Shown in pieces: positions 38,871 through 49,800 of a stretch of DNA of 59,389 nucleotides (positions are counted from its first letter, which is position 1; the number at the start of each line of letters is the position of its first letter). This DNA comes from Discostella pseudostelligera. Taxonomy: Eukaryota > Bacillariophyta > Thalassiosirophyceae > Thalassiosirales > Thalassiosiraceae. A program made the translations under genes and the position numbers. The notes beneath the pieces are model-generated. The model was not told the origin of the DNA and ran no database searches. It saw nothing but the letters and a program-made list of their open reading frames with translations. The DNA lies in the NCBI GenBank assembly GCA_036940085.1, contig JALLBK010000559.1, positions 1 through 59,389 of the forward strand, written 5' to 3'.

Positions 38871-40073
38871 CTAATCCTCCAATATTTGTCGGTTAAAGAT
38901 GTCAGGGTTGTCAAGATACAAATGATGACCTGCATTTGGAATAATTTGAACAGATGACCGAATAGAACACTTCGAGAGTATTTCCTGCATTTCCTGACGT
39001 GCCATTGGCTCATGAAATTTCATCCAGTCATGGTCACCATATAATACCTTGATGGATTCCAAAGTTGACGAACGGTGGTTTGTAGAGATCGACCCAGCCA
39101 TGGAGCCAGATCCCAAAGATTCGAGTGCAAATATCCCGATACCATTTTTGTTTGCCGACGGTTCTAATAGACTGTTCATGGCGTACTCTCCACTTGCGGG
39201 AGCAACAGTGATGTGGTACAGATATTCGGACAATAAGTCAAGCTCCGATTGACCGTCGTCCGTGACAGAGTTGACATTCAAGTGAGGAATTCTCCTATGC
39301 AATACGTGCTTGACACTGCGTCTCCCGCGTGAGGATCCCATCATTCGGACGATTGCCTGAGGTGTCCAATTAGCTATCCAAAGTGCTTTGAACAAACGTA
39401 GAGCAAAGGGTAATGACACCATTTCATGTGACGATGGAAGTGGTTGGAACCCTACCGGAGACGCCAAGACGAGTTTTGTAATATTTGGTTGTTGCGGCAT
39501 TGATTTGGATGTAGATTGTGCTTCTTCATGAATCCGCATCACATATTTTGCCGCAAGATATCCACCCAGCGAATGCCCAACCAACCAAATAGGTTCTCCA
39601 GGAGCAAACAAATTCTTATCACGAAGTAACGAATCAAATGGATCAAGGAAGAAGTTCAAATGCGGAAATACATCGGGGCTGGATGTGAACAAGTTTGAGA
39701 AGATGGATCGAATTGGACTCTGACCAGATGGAAGACGTGTAGAACCCCCCATGCCTAGCCAATCCACAAGTATGACCCGTTTGACCTTCCCGCTATTGAG
39801 TAGATGGTCAACATTGCGATAGAAGAATGATAAGCCAGACCCGAAGCCATGGGCCATGACAATTGTAGGGAGAGATGAATTTGGTGCTGTTGCTTCTTCC
39901 GCATGCCTAGCACGGAATTCCACCAAGTTCAAACCACCATGTTTATCATCGGATATTATTTCATCTGGTTTGCGAAAGGGATGGCTGACGAGTGAGGAGA
40001 GCAAGCGATTCTCAGAGTGCAATAATAGAGATGGATCACTTTCGGTCCACCACTTTCGGACGAACCACCACAT
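38871..40073 (-). CDS. ABHD4/5-like alpha/beta hydrolase (lipid metabolism)
   Basis: A single exon of 400 residues. The frame is open further upstream but without an ATG; the first ATG (40073) gives MWWFVRKWWTESD, aligning with the start of ABHD4/5 proteins. Motifs: MAHGFGSGLSFF (oxyanion), VGHSLGGYLA with nucleophile Ser168, YGDHDWM (acid) and GHHLYLD, the HX4D acyltransferase-like motif typical of CGI-58/ABHD5. ABHD5 itself has Asn in place of the nucleophile, so the Ser here points to an active ABHD4-like hydrolase acting on N-acyl phospholipids or lysophospholipids; substrate is inferred. Convergent with the fusion gene (61 bp). Confidence 0.85.
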   Translation of the reverse strand: MWWFVRKWWTESDPSLLLHSENRLLSSLVSHPFRKPDEIISDDKHGGLNLVEFRARHAEEATAPNSSLPTIVMAHGFGSGLSFFYRNVDHLLNSGKVKRVILVDWLGMGGSTRLPSGQSPIRSIFSNLFTSSPDVFPHLNFFLDPFDSLLRDKNLFAPGEPIWLVGHSLGGYLAAKYVMRIHEEAQSTSKSMPQQPNITKLVLASPVGFQPLPSSHEMVSLPFALRLFKALWIANWTPQAIVRMMGSSRGRRSVKHVLHRRIPHLNVNSVTDDGQSELDLLSEYLYHITVAPASGEYAMNSLLEPSANKNGIGIFALESLGSGSMAGSISTNHRSSTLESIKVLYGDHDWMKFHEPMARQEMQEILSKCSIRSSVQIIPNAGHHLYLDNPDIFNRQILED

Positions 40074-40627
40074 GATGTTGATAATAATGATTCTGGAGAC
40101 AATCGTGTTTATTACTTGCCCCGCCCACCAAAACAAATGTCGAACCCGCAGAGATAAATAGCGAATAGAGGCAAGAGGAAGAGTGAAGAGAGAGGAATTC
40201 GAGGTCGAGGATGGAATGATGCACGAGAGACGAGCGAGACCGTACTTTACGACTGCCCCTACTTACACGTGGTTTGGCGGGAGACTCTTACACGTGGCAG
40301 TTATTTGGCGGGCGATTAAATGGCGGGGATTTTTATCGCCATCCGATCCGTAGCGAGCCGCAGACCATGACTTCATTTCCATCCACTCAACTCCCTACGC
40401 CTGTATCAATTCACAACTTTGACTTTGAGGAACAACATGATTGCACCCTATTTATTGCACATAGTTCGAGATTGAAAGAAGATACATCGCTTCGAGCCTG
40501 CTGGGGGTAGGAACATGTCAAGCGGAGTTTCTCTAGAGAAGGAAAAATTCCAGTGCAAAGTTCCGCCATCACCATCACCTTGCTGCAGCCTACGCGGAAT
40601 CGGGCAGTAGCATTGTCATAGTCATCA
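40074..40627. promoter_or_regulatory. Divergent promoter with duplicated G-box/E2F module
   Basis: CTTACACGTGG occurs at 40262-40272 and 40287-40297. Each copy is followed by TTTGGCGGG (40273-40281 and 40304-40312), and a third core, ATGGCGGGG, lies at about 40320. This is the clearest example of the paired G-box/E2F arrangement in the window. It separates the ABHD-like gene from the pseudouridine synthase gene. Confidence 0.55.
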
Positions 40628-42728
40628 ATGGCAAGAAAGAAGCAAGATAAAAAGCCACGAGGAGGCATTGGCTGTTTGGTAGCCGATGGAGAGAGCAATA
40701 CTGCAGAATCATCGTCATCTCATATACGAACAGAGATTGTGCCATTATCAAGAGCATTCGAATTTATATCAAATATTTCATGCAACGAGGATCAAAACGG
40801 AAGTGTGAACAATGATGAAAAGATCAATAATAGAATCATCGATAATCAACGACAAAGACGAGTGCGTATAGTCTACCCGTATCCGTATACATTTGCAACA
40901 TTTGCAAAGGCTCGATGGATTGGAAGGACTGTTGTTGACATTTACAACGATGAATTTGGTGAGTTACGAAGATACTTAGCTCGTTGATGCCACTGCTTGC
41001 TCATACATCCAAATTGACTTACCACATTTGATCGGTATGTCATTTAATTAGGGAGTTACCCGAAAAGCTATTACGAAGGTGCAATCGAGGCTGGAAGGAT
41101 TCTAGTTTCGGGAAAGAAGGTTCATTGTAACTATCGGATTAAAGGTGGCGATGAACTAATTCATTTGGTGCATCGTCATGAACCAGCCGTAGGATTAGCC
41201 GACTTATCATCTGATGATCCAATCCGAGTTGTTTACGAGAATGATAAAGTTTTGGTTATTGACAAGCCGGCAACGCTGCCGATTCATCCCTGTGGTGAGT
41301 GGCAACACGCTGTAACATTGTTTGCATACTTCAATGGCTCTTGCTAATACGGTTTGTTACGCTTTCATAGGAGGCTACAACTTGAATTCTCTTTGCGAGA
41401 TATTATCCCATTGGAAACCTGATGTGTATGGCTCGGGGAAATTATTCACTGTACACAGATTAGATCGGTTAACTTCGGGTCTGGTATTACTCGCCAAATC
41501 ATCTGCATTGGCAGGCACGTTGGGGAAATGCATCATGCAGAGGGATGGATGTGAAAAGATTTACCTGGCTAGAGTGAAGGGTAAATTTCCTCTAGGTTTG
41601 CAACACACGAGCTGCGAGATGCATGACGCAACAAATGACAATATTCACCCTTGGGAGTTCGTGTATTGTCCGGATCGTGATGAAAATCTGGGAGACGAGG
41701 AATTGCACCCCAGCAAGCGTACAAAACGTTCAATTCCACCACCTTGTGAATATGGCGAAGTAAGTGACTCATATGGGAAGATATGGAAAGGAGGCATGCA
41801 CATCCCTTTCAAGAGCAACGAGGGCAAGAAGCAGAACGCCGCCGATGAGTTTAGCGAGGCAGAATCGTATGCCGGATTGGGATACTGGATGACTGATGCT
41901 CATGGTGCCGTCGCACAGGATGCATCATTGCAAGATCTGATAAACCAATGTGATAACAAATCTACGGAAGAGATGCTGCAAAGGGCGATAGGTTCAACAA
42001 GCGGTACGCCATCTACAAAAGAAAGTTGGTTATGGCTCAATTTTGCATGTCCCTGCCGCATATCGTCGCATAAAAATGGAATATGCGAAGCTGGAGATTT
42101 AACTGGTTCGAAAGACGACAATTACCTGCAAGGAATCAAACCAGCTCAAACTTTGATGTCGCTCTTGTCCTACGATGCGTCGTCAGACACATCACTAGTA
42201 TTAGCCAAACCCGTCACTGGCAGAACACACCAAATACGTCTGCACTTGCAGAAATTAGGTCATCCTATTGCGAACGATCATTGTTATGGTGGTGAACTAT
42301 GGTATGGAGATGATACTGGGAAACATGTATGCTCGAAGTCTAGAGAATGGCTTGATAGGTTAGATAGAGGCGAGGGGGCAGATGGGGACGTTAAAAGTCA
42401 GATCGCACCTGAGAACTCAACAAATGCAGATACTCCAGCTACCGACGCAGAGGTATACCATGCTGCAGCCAACAGACCTAGAGAGGACGGGGAGTCTATA
42501 ATTGATTTCATAAAGAAGACTTGCGTGTGGTGCGCACGATGTCGGGGCGTGGATGGATTGCGAGATGCAACAACGCTACAGAATGACGCGGAAGTATTTC
42601 AGAGGACCCTGATGGAGTACCTCGTGCGGAGCCAGGGAATTTGGCTGCATGCACTTCAATACAGCTTGAAAACACAGAACGCATCATCACTTAGATATAG
42701 AACTGATCTACCAAATTGGGCAAAGTAA
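40628..42728 (+). CDS. RluA-family pseudouridine synthase, RPUSD2/Pus8-Pus9 type
   Basis: Three exons, 40628-40958, 41052-41294 and 41371-42728, with introns of 93 and 76 nt, give 643 residues. An S4-like RNA-binding segment (YYEGAIEAGRILVSGKKV) precedes IVYEND-type strands, DKPATLPIHPCG and the catalytic HRLDRLTSG (Asp nucleophile), then GRTHQIRLHLQKLGHPIAND. This order and the HPCG loop match the tRNA Psi32 synthases Pus8/Pus9/RPUSD2. Long low-complexity insertions interrupt the catalytic domain, and the C-terminus adds CVWCARCRG, a CxxC pair perhaps for zinc, then IWLHALQYS, which is normally in the family. Splice phases are 1, 1. No targeting peptide is obvious. Convergent with the next gene by 45 bp. 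Confidence 0.85.
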
Positions 42729-42773
42729 CATCATTGTGATTAGCTAACCTATTTCGAGACAATTACGAATCTT

Positions 42774-43939
42774 CTATTCAATCTTATCACGACATCTGTT
42801 CAATTTCCAAATAGTTGATAGCTTCGGCAAATACAAGGGCACTTTCTTCTGATATTCACGATATGCAGGATATTTTGATATGGAAATTTGTTCTGTTAGC
42901 CAACCACTTCCTTGGAATAATAGGCAGAGTAAGATGAACCCGCCAGATGACCAATTCCACAAACGACCGTCTGTCGAAGTCACCACTGCCACTGAAAACA
43001 AATAGAATGATATCCAAATACCCTGCTCGCAAGCATATGCTGGTTTTCTGACAACGGCAAACAGTCCTGATTGGCCTATGGACAAGTGGCGTTTGCAGAA
43101 GCAATGACATCGTGTTAGTCGCTACGATCAGTATATGAGAATATGTACTTCTAAGATCGTTGACAAAACTCACAGAATCCATCTTTGTATTCGCTCAAAG
43201 ACGTGCGAGAAGTAACCATTTTGATCGCATTAGCAAAACCACCATTGTTCTCGATACTTGCTTTCCATACTCGTTTATCGTTTTGGAACTTGAGCTGTTG
43301 ATTATCAGCTATGGTCTCCAAGAGGAGGAACGCTAGGAACAGAGCAGACGCAATACCATCCAAAATATTCAGCGATAGTGTATGCATACCAATATCTTCT
43401 CCCTCACCACTTTGACAGTGCATTCCATTCATTGCCACTGACCAAGCTATCAATGAAGGTGATGCGATGTATAGAAGCAAATAGTTCTGGTACAGCGAAA
43501 TGAAGAAGACATTGAATACTACCCAAACGTATTGGTTCGTAAACAATGTCCACCATCCACCGATCATCCCGCGACGAAGACATTCCCATCGATAATCTTC
43601 CTCACCCCGCCACGGTGGCCAAGTATACCCCCCTCGTCGGTAAAAGTTATAACTCAACCGTATTGACCAAAGTGTCGACAGAATTGCCATTAATAAAGTT
43701 CTTAAGTCAACGACGCACATCCACGCGTAGATTGTCGGCAAAATGGACCATAGTTTGTCGACTTGGCTCATGTTTCCCGTGATAGAGGAGACACTGAAAG
43801 TGAGAAATGCAATGAAGTGGCAAACGATAAATGCCCAACGATAGGGGTTGCTGTCAATTTCGTCATCGCCAAGATATTCGCCATGGAGGATGGATTGAAA
43901 CGAGTAATCATCACTGCACAAAAACGAAGTGTTCGCCAT
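42774..43939 (-). CDS. DUF1295 membrane protein (steroid 5-alpha-reductase-like)
   Basis: Two exons, 43939-43174 and 43075-42774, with a 98-nt intron, give 355 residues. About six hydrophobic helices are visible. DUF1295 hallmarks are VDKLWSILPTIYAW, LWSIRLSYNFYRRGGY, DYRWECLR and, across the splice site, GFCQSGLFAVVRKPAYACEQGIW, which corresponds to the GLFrysRHPNYfgE block of the family, and a C-terminal YPAYREYQKKVP. Note Lys-Pro-Ala-Tyr replaces the usual His-Pro-Asn-Tyr. The family is presumed to reduce lipid or sterol double bonds with NADPH in the ER; substrate is unknown. Confidence 0.82.
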
Positions 43940-44370
43940 TGCCGATCATGCAACACTGTAGGGCACAATGTCAGCAGACTCTCTCTACGAGAGGTTGGCG
44001 ACCATGGTGACGGTGATGTTCATGTCGGTGGGTGATGGTGATGGGTACTGCAGCTGCAGGTGCGGTGAGCGGTGAGTGAAGGGTGATGGGCGAAAATGGC
44101 GGGAAATTGGAATTGTGAATTTTAGAATTAGAGCGTTATGTAGCCATCTCGGAATTCAGTATGTGCATCATGTACCAATTCCATATGTGAGCTTAACGGT
44201 TTTTGGCGCGGCTCGCGCTTCTCAACGGACCACCGACCCGCGTCGGAGGGAAGACACACACACCAGAAAAACGACCTCCACCTCCACATCCACTTCACCT
44301 TCACCACCACGACATCGAAGCATCGTGCATCGACCACCATTGCGATTGAACATTGAGCTCGAATCTCCAT
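43940..44370. promoter_or_regulatory. Divergent spacer with two E2F-like sites
   Basis: GGCGGGAA lies at 44098-44105 and TTTTGGCGCG at 44201-44210. The reading frame of the lipase gene is open slightly upstream of its ATG but starts only at a TTG. CAC/CCA-rich DNA near 44270-44310 gives spurious open frames. Confidence 0.4.
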
Positions 44371-46257
44371 ATGTTTGCCAATAGTTTCATCGACAGTGTT
44401 GTTACCCTCGAAACGGTAGAGACTACCACGATGAATTTGCTCAAAAGTGTCAAGACAAGGTCGTTCATATCGTCCAAGAAGAATCGGTCGTCAACGTCGA
44501 CTTCGGCCGCCGACGAAGCTGCCGGGGGTGTGGCCAACTCTCGAACAGATGATTCACCGGTGGCGACGGAGGATCCAGCAGTAGTATCCTCGTCTACGAG
44601 AGTGCCACCACCACCCACCACCGCCTCTCCACGAGAATCCATCATCGTTCCACCATCATCTCCCAAAAATAATTCAGCAAAGTTCTCCTCCTCCCTACGT
44701 CCACTTCGCGTAGGGTCCTTCAACTTCGACAATCCTCTTGGCCAGAGTCAGAGTCGTAGCATCCTCACTACCTCCAACAAACTCACCTCCACCCCACTCT
44801 TCCACGAGGCCAACGATATGCTCAACCTCTCCATACTAATCTACACCCTCGTCGAACTACGCGATTTGGCACGGAATGGTGTTTTGGAAAAGCCCGACAC
44901 GTCCATGCGTATATTACAAACACCATTGCCTCTCGATATTGCGTTGGAAATTATTATTACTGAGGGAGAGCTGCTCAAGGAAGTATTGGATGACGGCAAG
45001 CATGAGAGTATATTAAGCTCATTGAATAGTTTGCTAGCTCGTCAGAAGGAGGTAAAGGCGATGCAGCAAGGAGAGAGTAAGAACAATGTTGAAGCGGTGG
45101 AGGAGAAGCCCGAAGAAAGCAGTGGTCTATTCAGTTGGATGACAGGCTGTGATGGAATATTGGCGGGTGGGTTTGCATTTGATGAATTATTCTGTGGTGG
45201 CAATTTGGGTATGGTGGATTGTGGTAACGACACAACCACTTCCAATGCTGCTGCCGATTCATCTGCTTCAAGGAAAGAGAGTGAATCCTCCGTAATTACC
45301 GCCGTGGGTGATTTGAAGAGTGGTGAAGAATTGGTGTATGCTGTGGGAGTGAACCCGGTCGAACAACGAATCACTGTGATATTTAGGGGGTCAGTAACCA
45401 AGGCGGATTTTATTACCGATTCCAAGATTAGTCTCGTGCAGGCACCGGATCCGCAAAGTACCGATTCGTTGGGTAGTGTGGGCATTCACCAGGGATTCTA
45501 TGAATATCTATTTGGCGAGAAGGGCTCCAAGCCAAGCAAGTATACGGAAGTTATGAACCACGTCGAAAAGTTACTGGCAGAAAATCCGGCGCGTAGGAGC
45601 TACAATCTGTATGTCACCGGACATAGTCTCGGTGGGGCATTGGCGACCTTGTTTGGATTTTTTGCCGCGGCTTCTCCGTCGGTACCGCTGCCCGTCACTG
45701 TTGTGAGTGTAGCCTCACCACGTGTGGGAAACATTGCATTTGCACGATCCTTTGCCGAAATGGAAAGTCAGGGCAAGATTCGCCATTTGCGCATTGCCAA
45801 TCATAAGGATCCGGTAACGCTTGGTCCGACAGTTAGTTCGAAACGTGCACTGGCCATGTCTGCCAAGACCTTTAGTCCATTGGGATATCTAGCGTTAAGG
45901 CTTACTGGAAATGATGAAGGTGGAGACGAAGAGGTATACTTCCACACGGGAATTAAACTGAAGCTATTCAAGGATGTATCAGCCGTGAGCAGTCAACGAT
46001 GTGAACTCTCCTATTCCGGTGCCAGTATCATCTCGAATGCAAAGAAGCCTGTGTCAAATGACACTGCTGATTTAGCGGAAATAGAACAATCCAACAAAAA
46101 GAAGTCGTCGGGAATGCCATCTGAGTTGCCCATGATATCGTACCATTACGGCAATGCCTACACGGATCGCATCTCTTTGATTGAGTCCGATTTGAAGGGA
46201 TTGACTTTGAATACTGTGTATCGAGATAAAGTGAGCGAGGTTTCGTGGTCAGCATAG
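44371..46257 (+). CDS. Class 3 (Lipase_3) lipase
   Basis: A single exon of 628 residues from the ATG at 44371 (MFANSFIDSVV). The first 120 residues are Ser/Thr/Pro-rich. Residues about 310-500 form the lipase core: VIFRGSV (oxyanion strand), GIHQGFYEYL, YVTGHSLGGALATLFGFF with the nucleophile Ser, VASPRVGNIAFARSF and ANHKDPVTLGP, with a late His in YFHTGIKL. This is the fungal-type triacylglycerol lipase fold. No signal peptide is evident, so an intracellular lipase is likely. The C-terminal 100 residues hold SYHYGNAYTDRI, which may belong to the active-site side. Confidence 0.85.
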   Translation: MFANSFIDSVVTLETVETTTMNLLKSVKTRSFISSKKNRSSTSTSAADEAAGGVANSRTDDSPVATEDPAVVSSSTRVPPPPTTASPRESIIVPPSSPKNNSAKFSSSLRPLRVGSFNFDNPLGQSQSRSILTTSNKLTSTPLFHEANDMLNLSILIYTLVELRDLARNGVLEKPDTSMRILQTPLPLDIALEIIITEGELLKEVLDDGKHESILSSLNSLLARQKEVKAMQQGESKNNVEAVEEKPEESSGLFSWMTGCDGILAGGFAFDELFCGGNLGMVDCGNDTTTSNAAADSSASRKESESSVITAVGDLKSGEELVYAVGVNPVEQRITVIFRGSVTKADFITDSKISLVQAPDPQSTDSLGSVGIHQGFYEYLFGEKGSKPSKYTEVMNHVEKLLAENPARRSYNLYVTGHSLGGALATLFGFFAAASPSVPLPVTVVSVASPRVGNIAFARSFAEMESQGKIRHLRIANHKDPVTLGPTVSSKRALAMSAKTFSPLGYLALRLTGNDEGGDEEVYFHTGIKLKLFKDVSAVSSQRCELSYSGASIISNAKKPVSNDTADLAEIEQSNKKKSSGMPSELPMISYHYGNAYTDRISLIESDLKGLTLNTVYRDKVSEVSWSA

Positions 46258-46879
46258 AGAATAGATCCGACACCACGATGAGTATTGGAAGAGAATTTGC
46301 AACGCGTTGCTACGAATGTGCTTGAACAATGATCTGTGTCTGCGTGGCTATCTGCATTCTGCATACTGATGAAACCGTCAATTGACATTAATCTGCAATC
46401 AGATAATTAATATGTGCATCTTACTCGTATAGACTTGCAACAAAACCACCTAAAGTACTAACCGTTTCGATTGCATCACTATACGATACTGCCTACTCTC
46501 CGTTGGGACAGCATGGTTAGGCCAAATTTTGTTCATTTTCTTGTCTCCCAGTAAGATGTCACACTATCCAAAATTTCAAGGATGGCGATTATTGCCACAC
46601 ATTCCACCGTGAATTGATACTGAAAATATTCGCTAAATCGTACAAGAACCATACATCGGCATGTGCACCGTCCACTGCACCGTCGACCATGCGGACTTGG
46701 CGGCGCCGGCTTCCAACATTTTTTGTCATTTCCTTCCAGCATTCAACAAGACCAATACCGATGCGAGCTCCATCCACAACTCTTGTCCGTACATTCATTG
46801 CTTTAGGTGATTAGTTCGTCTACACTACTTTTATCGGCTCATATCATCTGTTCATCATTGGCTAATCTCCTGGACGAAC
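46258..46879. other. Intergenic spacer, nothing recognised
   Basis: Two tandem plus-strand genes flank this 622-bp stretch. I see no CCCGCCA core, no G-box, no RNA gene and no convincing reading frame in it. Confidence 0.4.
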
Positions 46880-49800
46880 ATGGGCTGGCTGAACAGCGGA
46901 CCCGAAGGCGACAACACCCCTGAAACTCAATCGGATAGATCGGGCTCACCCGACAGCGGCAACATCGGCACCATCAATACCGCCAGCAACAGTAACGCCC
47001 AAATCATATCGAAGCTTGCCTCTATGGATGCGGCTTATCTCAATCAACTGAATGAAGTCACAACCAAAATGGCGGAAAGGGAATTGAATTACAAGGAAGA
47101 ACTTCAAAATAAGGACATACAGTTGCAGCAATATCAGAAACGCGTCGCTGCGGTGGAGCAAAGGATTCGGGAGAGGGATGGGCAGTTGAGCGCGCTGCGG
47201 GAGGAAAAGTCGTATTGTACGCGGGAAATTGCTGATTTGAAGAATCAGCTGTATCAGCTGGTGAGTAGTACCTATGAACTGCTGGATTTTATGTTCTGTG
47301 TGCATTCCTCATTCTCATCAATAACTGTTCGTTCTCCCATGCAGCAATTTGAAGTGGAAGATATGACATCCGACAAGTCTGAGATTGAGAACCAATGGCA
47401 AGCCAAGCTCGCCGACTCCCTACGTGAGCTATCCGAATCAAAGCATGCTCTTGAAGATGCACTCCAATCCAAATCTGATGCCGTAGCGAAGGCGGAGGCT
47501 GCGGAGAAAGAGAATAACGAATTGAAGAAGAAGCTCCTACAAAAGCAAGGCGACCAGTCTGCTAACGAAACTGAGCTAAAGCGACAACTAGCCCAGCTTC
47601 AGAAGGTCAACGCCATATTGACTGCTCAAATAGCTGAAGAACGTTCGAATTCTTCCGATACCATCAAATGCACCTCGAAGGAAGTCGCAAGCCTACGGGC
47701 CAACCTACGGTCAAAAGATGATACCATTCAGAGCCTGCAAACCCGCGTGGAGAAATATCATAATGATATTACGGCATTGGAAAAAGAGTTGGATGACCTA
47801 CGGGAGGAGAAGCAGCAAATCAGTGAGGGGAAAGTGAAGGAAACGGCAAATCTGATCAACACTTTGACGGACAGTACTGACAAACTGAAACAGGAACTAA
47901 AAGACATGACAGCCAAATGGGAGAAGCAGAAAGAAGATTACGAAGCGCAGGTTTTCATTGCAGAAAGGAAAGGGGAGGAAATAAAGCTGCTGAAGTCCTC
48001 TTTGCAGGAGAGGGAATTGGAAATCGAGCAGGACTACTTGAGTAATTCGAGGGTAACCGCATTGGAAGAAGAATTGCAAAAAATGGACGAGAGGGTTGAT
48101 GAATTGACTACAGCTCTGAACGATGCAGTGGAAGAGATTGATAACCTGCAAGCCGATGTAGTTTATAAGGAAGGGCGTATAGCATCATTGGAGAAGGAGA
48201 TTCAAGAGGCTTCAAGTTTGCTGGAGGCACCTGCCGGCGATGACCATGAAACCGAGCCAAATTCATCCCCCGACAGGAGGGAGTCAGGGAATTTTACACG
48301 CCTACGTCAGGAAATTGAGAAGATAACACGTGAACGTGCCCGGCTCGAAAGCGATCATGCTCATCAGCTGAATCTATTGGAAACTTCCAAGAACGGCGAC
48401 ATTGCCAGATTGGAGAAGGAGCTTGACGAAGTCCGTATTCAGTTAAAGGCGGAATCTGAAAAGGTGGATTCGTTGAAGGCATCGCTGGAAACCATGGAAC
48501 AGTCCTATGATAGTGTATCAGATGAGCTAGCAAAAACTCGGGAGATTATGGACCAGCTTGACGCAGAGGAAGATCGTGAATTACTAGAAGCAAATCAAAA
48601 AGTCAACGAGCTGCAAGTGGAATGCGACAAACTCCAGAGTGAGATAAATGACTTGCGCGCTGCTCAATTGGTAGAACAGGCAAACGAATCTGCGCGTGAT
48701 GAAATCGATTCTGAAAATATGAAGTCTTTGAGCGAGCAACTGTTTGCTAGAAAGGAAGAGGTTCGGTTAACGGCAGTAAAGCTGGGAAAAACTATTCGTG
48801 AGCAGGAAATGGTTATATCTGACCTGAGAAGCGAACTGTCTTCGAGAGAAAAGTATGCGGAGGAATTACGAAATGATTTGGAATCGCTGCAGCTTTCTGT
48901 TGAACGCGGGCCAACAAAGCGTAACTACGGGATGTCGATTGATCCGGAGTGGCACGATGCAGACAACGTGACCAAACTTAAGTTCCAAGTGTCCACGCTT
49001 AGTAAGGAAAAGAGGATGATCGAGAATGAATTACGGGCGAAAATTGAAGCACGTGATGCAACGGTAAGAAGTCAGATTGAGAACTTGGCTTAGTACGCAA
49101 TTTTTACTGACCACTGCAATATTTTCTCCCCTAGATTGCGGTGCTGGTGCTATCGTCTAGTAATCAAGAGACAAGCATGCAGGAGATGAAAAAAGAAATA
49201 CACCGATTGCAGTCTCTCGTGGATAGTAGATCATCATCGGAGAATGACGCCACTCGTAAATTGAAAGAACTCGAGGCCAGTAGAAGGAGAGAAGTCGAAT
49301 CACTTCAGCGTAGGGCTGATGATCTCACTAACGAATTGAATCAGACGAAGAAAAAGCTATTATCTGTAACTCAAGAATTGGAATGTGCCATGACCAAGTT
49401 GGACGCTACAAAATCCATGCCCGACTTGCAAGACCTAGCTGGTAGGCTTGTGGTATCGGAACAGGTCCAGAGAATGCTCAAAACTGAGAATTCAGAAAAT
49501 CTCAAGGAACGAGATGCGGCCATCGCCAACCTATTGCAGTCTGTTCAAACGAACGAGAAGGTGATCTCCGGTCTACGTGCAGACATTGATGGCTTTCAGA
49601 AGAAGTTGAGCGAGAGTGTTGCGGAGAATAAAAGATTGCAGCATGAAAGCGAAATATTTGCTGCCCAGGTGGGTAAATGATGCGTGCATATCATGTTGCA
49701 TTCAGTCTTATTCCTCGTCTCAACCTTACTGTTTGTTCGAATGGAATTTAACCCCAGATTATTGATCAGGATGAAGAGTTTGAGAGCTTAAATGCCAGAT

